Assembly: GCA_035652495.1 (NCBI GenBank)
Contig: DASRDS010000386.1
Coordinates: forward strand, 1-14,116
Source of the DNA: DASRDS01 sp035652495
GTDB lineage: Bacteria > Gemmatimonadota > Gemmatimonadetes > Gemmatimonadales > Gemmatimonadaceae
Length of the DNA stretch: 14,116 bases
Direction: 5' to 3'
Shown here: piece after piece, positions 1 through 6,612 of the stretch
How positions within the stretch are numbered: position 1 is the stretch's first letter
Layout of the letters: each line of letters starts with the position of its first letter
Made by a program: the position numbers and the translations under genes
Notes under the pieces: generated by a model
Told to the model about the DNA's origin: nothing
The model's input: only the letters and a program-made list of their open reading frames with translations
Database searches by the model: none

Positions 1-591
1 GCACGCCACGTCACGTTCCCGCGCGTAGAGGAACGCCGCGGCATGATCGCGAGCGGGATAATCCATTTCGGCCCCCGCGAGATCAAATGCGACGACACTA
101 CTGCCTCGGAACGCCGCGGCCAACTCGGCGATTTCCATCGAGATGGCGGGTGGCATATGTCGCAGGGCGATCAAGATGAGCCGCGCGATGACGCCGTGGA
201 CTTGCTCGCCGCGCTTCAGCCCGCGCTGCATCGCCTCGACGACTTCGACCAGCGAGAGGCCGGCGCGCGTATTGAGGATCGGGGCGTTTCGGACCTCGAT
301 GTAGCGCACCCCATCGTGGGCGGCATCTTCGACCAGCTCGTAGGCCACGCGTTCAACGGCGGCGGCGGTTTGGAGGACGCCGACCGTCGTCGCGAATCGC
401 GCGAGGTAGTCTTCGAGATTGTGCGCGTGCTCCACTCGCATGTGGCGCCGCACGCCTTCGGCGTCGCCTGCCGCAATCGGCACGCCGTATTCCCGTGTCA
501 GCTCCAGAAGCGTGGACGGGCGCAACGAGCCATCGAGATGGCAGTGGAGTTCAGCTTTGGGCAATCGGCGCAGCCAATCCCGTGTTACCAC
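1..591 (-). CDS. add: Adenosine deaminase family protein (partial, C-terminus beyond window)
   Basis: Members of this metal-dependent amidohydrolase family hydrolyse adenosine or a related aminopurine nucleoside to the inosine-type product and ammonia in the cytoplasm. The reading frame is open from the GTG at 591 to base 1 (197 codons). Near the N-terminus it has the diagnostic PKAELHCHLDGSLRP block, with the first two zinc ligands H16 and H18. The motifs VRYIEVRNAP (about residues 95-104) and VVAFDLAGAE (about 170-179) are also typical of the family. The later catalytic Glu, His and Asp residues lie outside the window. The GTG follows the stop of the preceding small ORF by one base (TAA-C-GTG) and has no clear Shine-Dalgarno, so it is probably translationally coupled. 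Family assignment is firm. The substrate is not: adenine deaminase and aminodeoxyfutalosine deaminase share these motifs. Confidence 0.93.
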   Translation of the reverse strand, partial: MVTRDWLRRLPKAELHCHLDGSLRPSTLLELTREYGVPIAAGDAEGVRRHMRVEHAHNLEDYLARFATTVGVLQTAAAVERVAYELVEDAAHDGVRYIEVRNAPILNTRAGLSLVEVVEAMQRGLKRGEQVHGVIARLILIALRHMPPAISMEIAELAAAFRGSSVVAFDLAGAEMDYPARDHAAAFLYARERDVAC

Positions 592-592
592 G

Positions 593-808
593 TTAACGCG
601 GCCGGGCGGGGATCAACCGGAAAATCGAACCCCAACGCACCGGGGTCTCTGGTGTGGTCGGCAATCCCCGGCTGTCAGTAATGACCATTTCCTGTCGCGT
701 CACCGCCTCAGCCGCGGACGGATCGGCCGCGCGAACCGCGTCCAGTGCGGTTCCACCAGGTGAAACGTTGACGGCGGCGCCATTGACGTACGCTTGGAGT
801 GACACCAT
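593..808 (-). CDS. Small possible beta-grasp (ThiS/MoaD-like) protein upstream of the deaminase
   Basis: This is a 71-residue ORF. The N-terminal pattern (Y-V-N-G..V.V.PGGT.LDAV, residues 7-25) recalls the first beta-hairpin and helix of ubiquitin-like beta-grasp proteins such as ThiS and MoaD. It ends in a basic RLIPARPR tail rather than the Gly-Gly tail needed for sulfur transfer, so it is not a classical sulfur carrier. The product ends one base before the GTG of the deaminase gene, which implies one transcript and coupled translation. I chose the ATG at 808; GTG at 805 is equally possible. The frame stays open upstream to 952, but that would run through the probable regulatory repeats at 863-891. 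No strong ribosome-binding site is visible. Function unknown; the fold is inferred from pattern only. Confidence 0.55.
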   Translation of the reverse strand: MVSLQAYVNGAAVNVSPGGTALDAVRAADPSAAEAVTRQEMVITDSRGLPTTPETPVRWGSIFRLIPARPR

Positions 809-862
809 CAGAAAAGCTAGCCGGGCAGTTGACCGATGAGCCAGCGTGGGCAAGTTTTCTAA

Positions 863-891
863 GTGACAATATTGTGACTGCGATGCAACTG
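863..891 (-). promoter_or_regulatory. Candidate PHO box (three 11-bp-phased repeat units)
   Basis: On the minus strand, 891 to 863 reads as 7-mers CAGTTGC, CAGTCAC and TTGTCAC separated by 4-bp spacers ATCG and AATA, so the units recur every 11 bp. The E. coli PhoB site is built the same way: CTGTCAT-like 7-mers with 4-bp AT-rich spacers. The last two units with their spacer match that consensus well, and the first is weaker. The site lies in the 161-bp gap between the small ORF/deaminase pair and phoB. It could serve phoB autoregulation, the minus-strand genes, or both. The repeat orientation reads toward the minus-strand genes. I found no convincing -10 element for either direction. Confidence 0.55.
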
Positions 892-969
892 TCGCTTCAG
901 TCCCCAGAACGACAAGCTCCTCGTGTGTTACGGGCGCTTCGCCACAGGTCACCGAACGGTTCGGAGAGT

Positions 970-1686
970 ATGATCGCGCCGCCTAGCAGCGAACGAGTCC
1001 TGGTCGTCGATGACGAGCCGGATATCGTGGCCCTGGTCGCCTACCATCTGGCGAAATCAGGATATCGTGTTTCCACGGCGGCCAACGGCTACGATGCGTT
1101 GGGACTCGCCCGGCAAGAACGTCCAGCGCTCGTGGTGCTGGATCTCATGCTGCCAGGGCTCTCCGGCTTCGATGTCATGGAGCAGCTCCGCGGTGACGAT
1201 GGCACTCGCGAGGTCGCGATACTGATGCTCACCGCGCGCAAGGATGAGCCGGATCGCATTCGTGGGTTGTCGCTCGGCGCGGATGACTACCTCACGAAGC
1301 CCTTCAGCCCCCAGGAGCTCGTGCTGCGCGTCGGCGCGATTCTGCGCCGGGTCGGCGCGGCCGGCGGGGGGACGAACGATGTCCTCGCCATCGGACCGAT
1401 TCACATCGACCGCGCGGCGCATCGCGTGAGCGTCGAAGGCACTGACATCGATCTCACGCCCACGGAATTCAAGCTGCTCCTGACGCTCGCCGAGCGTCGC
1501 GGGCGGGTGCAAGCGCGGGGTCACCTGCTCGAGACCGTGTGGGACGCCGCCCCGGATATCCAGACGCGCACCGTCGACATGCACATCCAGCGGTTGCGCA
1601 CGAAGCTCGGCGCCGCTGGCGATCTGATCGAGACCGTTCGCGGCTTTGGGTACCGGCTCAAGGCGGGGCACACGCGCACGGCGTAG
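970..1686 (+). CDS. phoB: PhoB-type response regulator (OmpR family)
   Basis: This 238-residue DNA-binding response regulator would be phosphorylated by the adjacent kinase to switch phosphate-starvation genes. The receiver domain spans about residues 9-127, with acidic pocket D14/D15, phosphoacceptor D58 (VVLDLMLPG), T88 and K110. The winged-helix Trans_reg_C domain spans about 138-232, including LTPTEFKLL, the recognition-helix region RTVDMHIQRLR and the terminal VRGFGYRL wing. I chose the ATG at 970 because GGAGAG at 963-968 sits directly upstream and the receiver begins within ten residues. An in-frame start at 799 would add 57 residues with no domain and would run through the PHO-box-like repeats. 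The neighbours phoR and pstS support a PhoB rather than a generic OmpR assignment. Confidence 0.95.
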   Translation: MIAPPSSERVLVVDDEPDIVALVAYHLAKSGYRVSTAANGYDALGLARQERPALVVLDLMLPGLSGFDVMEQLRGDDGTREVAILMLTARKDEPDRIRGLSLGADDYLTKPFSPQELVLRVGAILRRVGAAGGGTNDVLAIGPIHIDRAAHRVSVEGTDIDLTPTEFKLLLTLAERRGRVQARGHLLETVWDAAPDIQTRTVDMHIQRLRTKLGAAGDLIETVRGFGYRLKAGHTRTA

Positions 1687-3057
1687 TTGCGCCTCACTCA
1701 ACGTCTGCTGCTAGGATCGCTGATCATCGTCAGCGTCCTAGTGGCGTGCGTGGTGGGGGTCATTGAATACCGGCTCAATGCTCGCATAGCGGACGTCACG
1801 ACCCAAGCCCTCGTACGCGAGGCCCGTGACGACGTCTATTTCATCGGGTTCTTCACGCTCGCGATCGCCGCCGCGATCGCGTTCTTGTTCGCGCGGGCGG
1901 TCACCCGACCCATCATCGAGCTGCGCGACGTGGCCCGCGCGTTGGCCGCCGGCGACCTCTCGCGTCGCCCCGCCCTCGGCGCACCCGGTGAGGTTGGCGA
2001 TCTCTCGAACGCCGTCACGCGATTGGCCGAGCAGCTGCAGGGACGAGTGTCCGCGCTCGAAGAAGAAGAGTCGTTGCTCACCGCGTTGCTCGACTCGCTG
2101 AATGAAGGCGTCTTGGCCATCGACGCGCGATCTCGTGTCGTGCGCATCAATGCCATCGGCCGTCGTCTGCTCAGGGTACGTGATAAGGTACCGTTCACGC
2201 TCGATCGTCTCCCGCGTGAGCGGGTGTTGCGTGAGGCGGTCGCCGCGGCGGTCGCTGGCGCCGCCACGGAGTCTGTCGAGACATTTATCGATGGCCGCAA
2301 TCTGGCATTGGCGGCGCGGCCTCTCGCTCGTGGCGGCGCCGTATTGGCGCTGCTCGATCTCACGCCCACACGTCGCCTCGAAACTGTTCGCCGCGATTTC
2401 GTGGCCAACGTCTCGCATGAGCTCAAAACACCATTGACCGTGGTCGGTGGATTCGCCGAGACACTCCAAGACGATACCTTGCCGGCGCCTCAACGCAGAC
2501 AGTTCGCCGAGACGATCCTGACGAACACGAGGCGCATGCAGCGGATCGTCGATGATCTCCTGGATCTGAGCCGCATCGAATCCGGCGGCTGGGTCCCCAA
2601 TCCGCAGATGGTCGGTGTCGCGGCCGTGGCGCTCGATGCGACGGCGAGAGCGAAGTCGGTTGCCGATGAGAAAGGTGTCGCGCTCGAGTACGAGATCCCC
2701 GAGAACGCGAGCGAAGCGTACGCCGATCCCACGGCGCTGCGGCAGGTGCTGAGCAACTTGGCCGAGAACGCGATCCGGCACACCACGAGCGGCCAGGTGA
2801 CCGTCTTCACAAGCCTCGAGGAGAACGGCGTCTGGGTCGGCGTGCGCGATACCGGAGTCGGCATCGCGGCCGAACACCTGCCGCGCATCTTCGAGCGATT
2901 CTACCGCGCGGATCGCGCGCGCTCGCGGGATGAAGGCGGGACGGGCCTGGGACTGGCCATCGTCCGCCATCTCGTTGAGGCACATGGCGGATCGGTGAAG
3001 GCGGAGAGCCAACCCGGTCGCGGCACGACCGTATCAGCATTCTTTCCATCCGCGTGA
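1687..3057 (+). CDS. phoR: PhoR-type sensor histidine kinase
   Basis: This 456-residue inner-membrane kinase is the expected phosphodonor for the preceding regulator. It has two membrane segments (about residues 7-27 and 51-69) with only a short loop between them, so it has almost no periplasmic sensor domain. That fits PhoR proteins, which sense through the Pst transporter. A HAMP-like linker (about 70-122) and a PAS-like region (about 128-228) follow. The HisKA domain carries phosphoacceptor H244 in NVSHELKTPLT. The ATPase domain has the N box with N361 (LAENAIRHT), the G1 box DTGVGI at 388-393, the F-box IFERFYR at 401-407 and the G2 box GGTGLGL at 417-423. The TTG start at 1687 follows the phoB TAG with no gap and no clear Shine-Dalgarno, which suggests translational coupling. 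Confidence 0.94.
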   Translation: MRLTQRLLLGSLIIVSVLVACVVGVIEYRLNARIADVTTQALVREARDDVYFIGFFTLAIAAAIAFLFARAVTRPIIELRDVARALAAGDLSRRPALGAPGEVGDLSNAVTRLAEQLQGRVSALEEEESLLTALLDSLNEGVLAIDARSRVVRINAIGRRLLRVRDKVPFTLDRLPRERVLREAVAAAVAGAATESVETFIDGRNLALAARPLARGGAVLALLDLTPTRRLETVRRDFVANVSHELKTPLTVVGGFAETLQDDTLPAPQRRQFAETILTNTRRMQRIVDDLLDLSRIESGGWVPNPQMVGVAAVALDATARAKSVADEKGVALEYEIPENASEAYADPTALRQVLSNLAENAIRHTTSGQVTVFTSLEENGVWVGVRDTGVGIAAEHLPRIFERFYRADRARSRDEGGTGLGLAIVRHLVEAHGGSVKAESQPGRGTTVSAFFPSA

Positions 3058-3125
3058 CTAACGCGTTACGCCGCAAGGGAGACTGCCACACCTAAGTTGC
3101 TGGCACTTCTTCCACGGAGACACAA

Positions 3126-4145
3126 GTGTCGATTCGTCTAGCCGGCGTGCTGCTCGCTGCGGCCGCGAGCGTAGCGGCCGCGCAAGGTGCCGATTTGACG
3201 GGAGCGGGAGCGACGTTTCCGTATCCCATCTACTCGAAATGGTTCGCCGACTATGCGGCGAAGACGGGCGTCAAAATCAACTATCAGTCGATCGGCTCCG
3301 GCGGCGGCATTCGCCAGCTGACCGAGGGCACGGTCGACTTCGGCGCGTCTGATGCGCCGATGAGCGATGATGAGCAGGCCAAGCTCAAGACGCCCGTGCT
3401 GCACGTGCCAACGGTGATGGGCGCGGTCGTGATCACGTACAGCCTGCCGGGCGTCGACAAGGCGCTCCGACTGAACGGCGATGTGCTGGCGAAGATCTTC
3501 AACGGCACGATCGTGAAGTGGAACGCGGCGCCGATCGCGGCGCTCAACCCCGGCGTCAAGCTGCCGTCGAACGACATCCTCGTCGTGCATCGCTCGGATG
3601 GCAGCGGCACGACCTACATTTTCACCGACTACCTCTCATCCGTGAGCCCCGACTGGGCAAAGGCTCCCGGCAAGGGCAAAGAGATCCAGTGGCCCGTTGG
3701 TATCGGTGGCAAGGGCAACGAAGGCGTCGCCGGTCAGGTCAAGCAGACGCCGTACGCGATTGGTTACGTCGAGCTGGTCTACGCGCGCCAGAACAAGCTG
3801 CCGTATGCGTCGATGCAGAACGCGGCCGGCAAGTTCATCGAGCCGTCGGTCCAGTCCGTGACGGCCGCCGCGGTCGGTGCCAAGCTCCCGGCCACGACGG
3901 ACTTCCGCGTCTCGATCGTGAATGCGGCGGGCGCGGATGCGTATCCGATCTCGTCGTTCACGTACCTGCTCATTCCGAAGACGTTCGCCGACGCCGCGAA
4001 AGGCAAGAAGCTCATCGACTTCGTGAAGTGGGCGCTGCACGACGGCGAGAAGTCGGCGCCGGGTCTCGACTATGCGCCGCTGCCGGAGAGCATCGTCTCG
4101 ATTCTCGACCAGCGCCTGAGCCAGATCCAAACCGCTTCGAAGTAA
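3126..4145 (+). CDS. pstS: Phosphate ABC transporter substrate-binding protein PstS
   Basis: This 339-residue periplasmic binding protein captures inorganic phosphate for the Pst importer. Residues 1-20 form a signal peptide (basic R4, Ala-rich core, AAAQ near the cleavage site). The mature part opens with the PstS signature GAGATFPYPIY (27-36). It keeps the phosphate-site segments SIGSGGGIRQL (55-65), DFGASDAPMS (71-80) and RSDGSGTTYIFTDYL (156-170), and later GNEGVAGQV and GYVELVYA. Length and motifs match complete family members. The GTG start at 3126 is preceded by GGAGA at 3116-3120 with five-base spacing. It lies 68 bp after phoR and so probably shares the phoBR transcript or has its own weak promoter. 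No pstC, pstA, pstB or phoU follows. The gene is closed by the terminator at 4167-4209, so the permease must be encoded elsewhere. Confidence 0.97.
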   Translation: MSIRLAGVLLAAAASVAAAQGADLTGAGATFPYPIYSKWFADYAAKTGVKINYQSIGSGGGIRQLTEGTVDFGASDAPMSDDEQAKLKTPVLHVPTVMGAVVITYSLPGVDKALRLNGDVLAKIFNGTIVKWNAAPIAALNPGVKLPSNDILVVHRSDGSGTTYIFTDYLSSVSPDWAKAPGKGKEIQWPVGIGGKGNEGVAGQVKQTPYAIGYVELVYARQNKLPYASMQNAAGKFIEPSVQSVTAAAVGAKLPATTDFRVSIVNAAGADAYPISSFTYLLIPKTFADAAKGKKLIDFVKWALHDGEKSAPGLDYAPLPESIVSILDQRLSQIQTASK

Positions 4146-4151
4146 AATCTC

Positions 4152-5519
4152 CTACTGCGGTAAAGCAGCCGTCGGGTCCAGCCCTAGGGCGTACCCGACG
4201 GCTTTTTTTCGCAGTGCCAGATTGACCATCGCTTGCGCGCGAAGCGACTGGGCCTGCACGAGCGCCGTCTGGGCGGTCGTCACGTCGACGATACTGGCGA
4301 ACCCCACCTGGAATCGCCCATTGACGAGGTCGTACGCTTGCTGCGCCGCGTCCAGTCCGGCGCGCGACGCGTTGAACTGATTGACCGCCGTCCGATAATC
4401 GGCGATCGCGCGGACGACGTCGCCCGCGACACTGAGCCGGAGATCCTGGTCCACGTACTGCGATGCGTCGTAGCTGACCTTGGCCCGCTCCACGGACAGT
4501 CGCGTCCGGAATTGATCGAAGACGTACCAGTTGAGGCCGAGCCACACTTCACCGGTGAGATTGTGCCCGATCTGGTCGACGAGCGGCGTTTGCGGCGTCG
4601 TCAGGAGGGAGCTGCCGTTGGTGGCCGCGTAGTCGAAGAACCGGCCCAAGCTGAATACGCTCGCGCCGAGGTCGAGCCGGGGTAGGTATCCGGCGCGCGC
4701 GCGCGTGATGTCGGCCCGGTTGGCGGTCACGTCGGCATCCGCGGCCTGGAGATCGGCCCGCCGCGTGGTGGCCTCGCGCACCAGACCGTCGATGTCCGAG
4801 TAATGCGCTCCGAGAAGACCGGTGTCGGCCACCGGCTCGATCAATTGGACCGGCACATGGGGGTCCTGCCGGATCCGCTCCAACAAGCCAACTTCGTCGG
4901 ATTGGACCCGGTTGCGCGCGTCCTCCAGCGTCGACTGATCGGCCGCCGCTTGCGCCTGTTGTCGATAGAGATCCGCGGGCGGTCGCTTGCCGACCCGCAC
5001 CAATTCCTGCAGCTGTTCCACCCGGAGCTGCGACGCGGTCACATTCTGCGTGGCGATCGCGACCAGCTGCTGATCCAGTGTGACCCCGAGAAATGACTGG
5101 GCGACGTCGAGCGCGATGGTCTGCTCGGCGCGAGTCACTGTCAGGTCCGCGGCCGATCGGGTCGCCAGCGCCGCTTTGACACCCGCGACGTCGGCGAAGC
5201 CGTTGAAGAGATTGAGACTGGAGGAGGCGTGGTAGCCGAGCTCGCGGAAGCGAGTGTCCGTCGGATGGATGTCGCGCTGACTCAGCAGCACATTGCCACT
5301 ATACTCGTCGAACAGGCCGCCGGTTCGGAGATCGGGTAAGAACTGCGCGTAGCGTTCGAGCACGAGCGCACCACCCAGACGCGCGACGTCGCGCGCCTGG
5401 AGCACCGCGGTCGCACCGCGAGTGCCGAGCGCCACCGCGCTATCCAGCGTCAGCGACAGGGGCTGCGGTTGCGCGAGCAGGCCGACCGGCCAGCCGCACA
5501 AGAAGAGGAGCTTACGCAG
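4152..5519 (-). CDS. TolC-like outer-membrane efflux protein (OEP family), probable CTG start
   Basis: This is the outer-membrane channel of the tripartite pump, exporting substrates from the adaptor and RND protein to the exterior. It is 455 residues long. It has an N-terminal signal peptide (RKLLFL hydrophobic core, ending near LLAQ at 13-16) and two OEP repeats of about 180 residues each. These are rich in long amphipathic helices, for example 120-220 and 340-440. I place the start at the CTG at 5519-5517. GGAG lies six bases upstream, this gives a basic n-region (MRK) and a proper signal peptide, and the 8-nt overlap with the adaptor stop copies the pump/adaptor junction. The frame is open to 5717, but that extension only shadows the adaptor gene. 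A TTG at 5501 is the alternative, but it would lose the charged n-region. The 3' end carries the pstS terminator. Confidence 0.88.
   Translation of the reverse strand: MRKLLFLCGWPVGLLAQPQPLSLTLDSAVALGTRGATAVLQARDVARLGGALVLERYAQFLPDLRTGGLFDEYSGNVLLSQRDIHPTDTRFRELGYHASSSLNLFNGFADVAGVKAALATRSAADLTVTRAEQTIALDVAQSFLGVTLDQQLVAIATQNVTASQLRVEQLQELVRVGKRPPADLYRQQAQAAADQSTLEDARNRVQSDEVGLLERIRQDPHVPVQLIEPVADTGLLGAHYSDIDGLVREATTRRADLQAADADVTANRADITRARAGYLPRLDLGASVFSLGRFFDYAATNGSSLLTTPQTPLVDQIGHNLTGEVWLGLNWYVFDQFRTRLSVERAKVSYDASQYVDQDLRLSVAGDVVRAIADYRTAVNQFNASRAGLDAAQQAYDLVNGRFQVGFASIVDVTTAQTALVQAQSLRAQAMVNLALRKKAVGYALGLDPTAALPQ
4167..4209 (+). terminator. Rho-independent terminator of the phoB-phoR-pstS unit
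   Basis: An 11-bp perfect stem (AGCCGTCGGGT at 4167-4177 with ACCCGACGGCT at 4193-4203) encloses a 15-nt loop that contains the 10-bp palindrome GCCCTAGGGC (4181-4190). Seven T residues at 4203-4209 follow. It begins 21 bp after the pstS stop, which is ideal for that gene. The whole element lies within the last codons of the convergent outer-membrane channel gene, where the T-tract encodes two lysines. On the minus strand the hairpin lacks a good T-tract, so it probably acts mainly on pstS transcripts. Confidence 0.88.
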
Positions 5520-6612
5520 CGGGTTCTCCGAGCGGCTGCACCCGTTGGCCGTCGGGAACCGCGTCACCAAGGTTGAGCGCCACCCGATCGCCCGGATGGA
5601 GATCGCCGGGAGCGAGTCGCACCGTTTGCCCGTCGTTGTCGACGACGTGCACCTGGCGGAACGCCACGCGATTGTCGGCCGTGACGGTGGCCACGAAGTT
5701 CTCGAGCCCCCTGGCAAAGACTGCCTCGGCGGGCACCCGCTCGTATGGCGCCGAGTGGACCTCCAGGGTCGCTTGCACGATACTGCCCGCGACCAGATCG
5801 TGCTTGGGATTCGGCACGTCGATCTCCGCGAGCAGCGTCCGCGTCTCTGGGTCCAGCTCGCCCGTATACCGGCTCACGCGCGTATGGATCGGTTGGCCCG
5901 GGCGAGAGGGGTCATCGAGAATAACGGGTGAGCCCCGCCGCACGTCGCCCGCATTCGCTTGATCGACGTACACGAAGACGCGGAGCGAGTCGATCTGCCC
6001 CACGGCGACCACCGGGAGCGCGCTCGTCTGCGACGTCTGCGCGTTCTGCATGAGCGCGCCGGGATCGGCGTATCGCGCGGTGATGACACCGTCGAATGGC
6101 GCCTTGAGCACTTCGTACCCCTTGAGCGTCTCGAGCGCCTTGGCGTGGGCCTCGGCCTGCGCGGCATCCGACTCGGCCGTCTCGGCCTCCTCCGGCGCGA
6201 TCAGCTTGCGGTTGATGAGCTGCGCGTCGCGGTCGGCGATGATGCGCTTGTTCTTCGCATCGGCCTCCGCGGATGCGAACGCCGCGTCGGTCTCGGGCGA
6301 CTCGACCACGGCGAGCACCTGGCCCTTGTGTACGCGGTCACCCTTGTCGACCCGCACGTCGGTCAGATAGCCGCTCACCTTGGAGTACAGGGTGACCGCG
6401 AGGAAAGGACGAGATTCACCCGTCAGGACGAGATTGCGATTGCCACCGCCGGCCTCGACGGAGACGAGTTGCACGCGCGGGCCGGCGTCGACCGCGGCCA
6501 CGCGCTGTCCGGATTCTTTGGACAGCGAGGTGCGGTGCTCGGCGGTCAGCAGCACGACGATGCCCAGCGTCACCACGACGAGCGCCACGCCCCCCATGTG
6601 CAACCTACTCAT
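5512..6612 (-). CDS. RND efflux periplasmic adaptor subunit (HlyD/MFP family)
   Basis: This 366-residue adaptor links the inner-membrane pump to the outer-membrane channel. Its N-terminal hydrophobic segment (about residues 7-24) is an anchor or uncleaved signal, with no lipobox. The first half of the lipoyl-like domain is at 75-106 (SKVSGYLTDV.VDKGD.V.KGQ.L). A helical hairpin rich in Ala and Glu runs from about 107 to 165. The second lipoyl half is LKAPFDGVITARYADPGAL (169-187). The beta-barrel and membrane-proximal domains follow to the end. The ATG at 6612 overlaps the RND stop codon by 8 nt and begins just before the hydrophobic segment. An open extension to 6690 overlaps the pump gene and has no support. 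There is a weak AGGGA upstream. Same operon as the flanking genes. Confidence 0.93.
   Translation of the reverse strand: MSRLHMGGVALVVVTLGIVVLLTAEHRTSLSKESGQRVAAVDAGPRVQLVSVEAGGGNRNLVLTGESRPFLAVTLYSKVSGYLTDVRVDKGDRVHKGQVLAVVESPETDAAFASAEADAKNKRIIADRDAQLINRKLIAPEEAETAESDAAQAEAHAKALETLKGYEVLKAPFDGVITARYADPGALMQNAQTSQTSALPVVAVGQIDSLRVFVYVDQANAGDVRRGSPVILDDPSRPGQPIHTRVSRYTGELDPETRTLLAEIDVPNPKHDLVAGSIVQATLEVHSAPYERVPAEAVFARGLENFVATVTADNRVAFRQVHVVDNDGQTVRLAPGDLHPGDRVALNLGDAVPDGQRVQPLGEPAA

Noticed and set aside
799..969. 57-residue N-terminal extension of PhoB
   Set aside because: It has no domain content, it crosses the PHO-box-like repeats, and a good GGAGAG site precedes the ATG at 970.
1738..3012. 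Long minus-strand open frame opposite phoR
   Set aside because: It is the antisense shadow of phoR, caused by GC-rich codon bias. Its translation is rich in Arg with no recognisable domain, while the plus strand has every kinase motif in order.
3083..3107. Possible PHO box upstream of pstS (CTGCCAC and AAGTTGC, 11 bp apart)
   Set aside because: Only the first unit resembles the consensus. The second shares few bases and the spacer is not AT-rich, so it is too weak to annotate.
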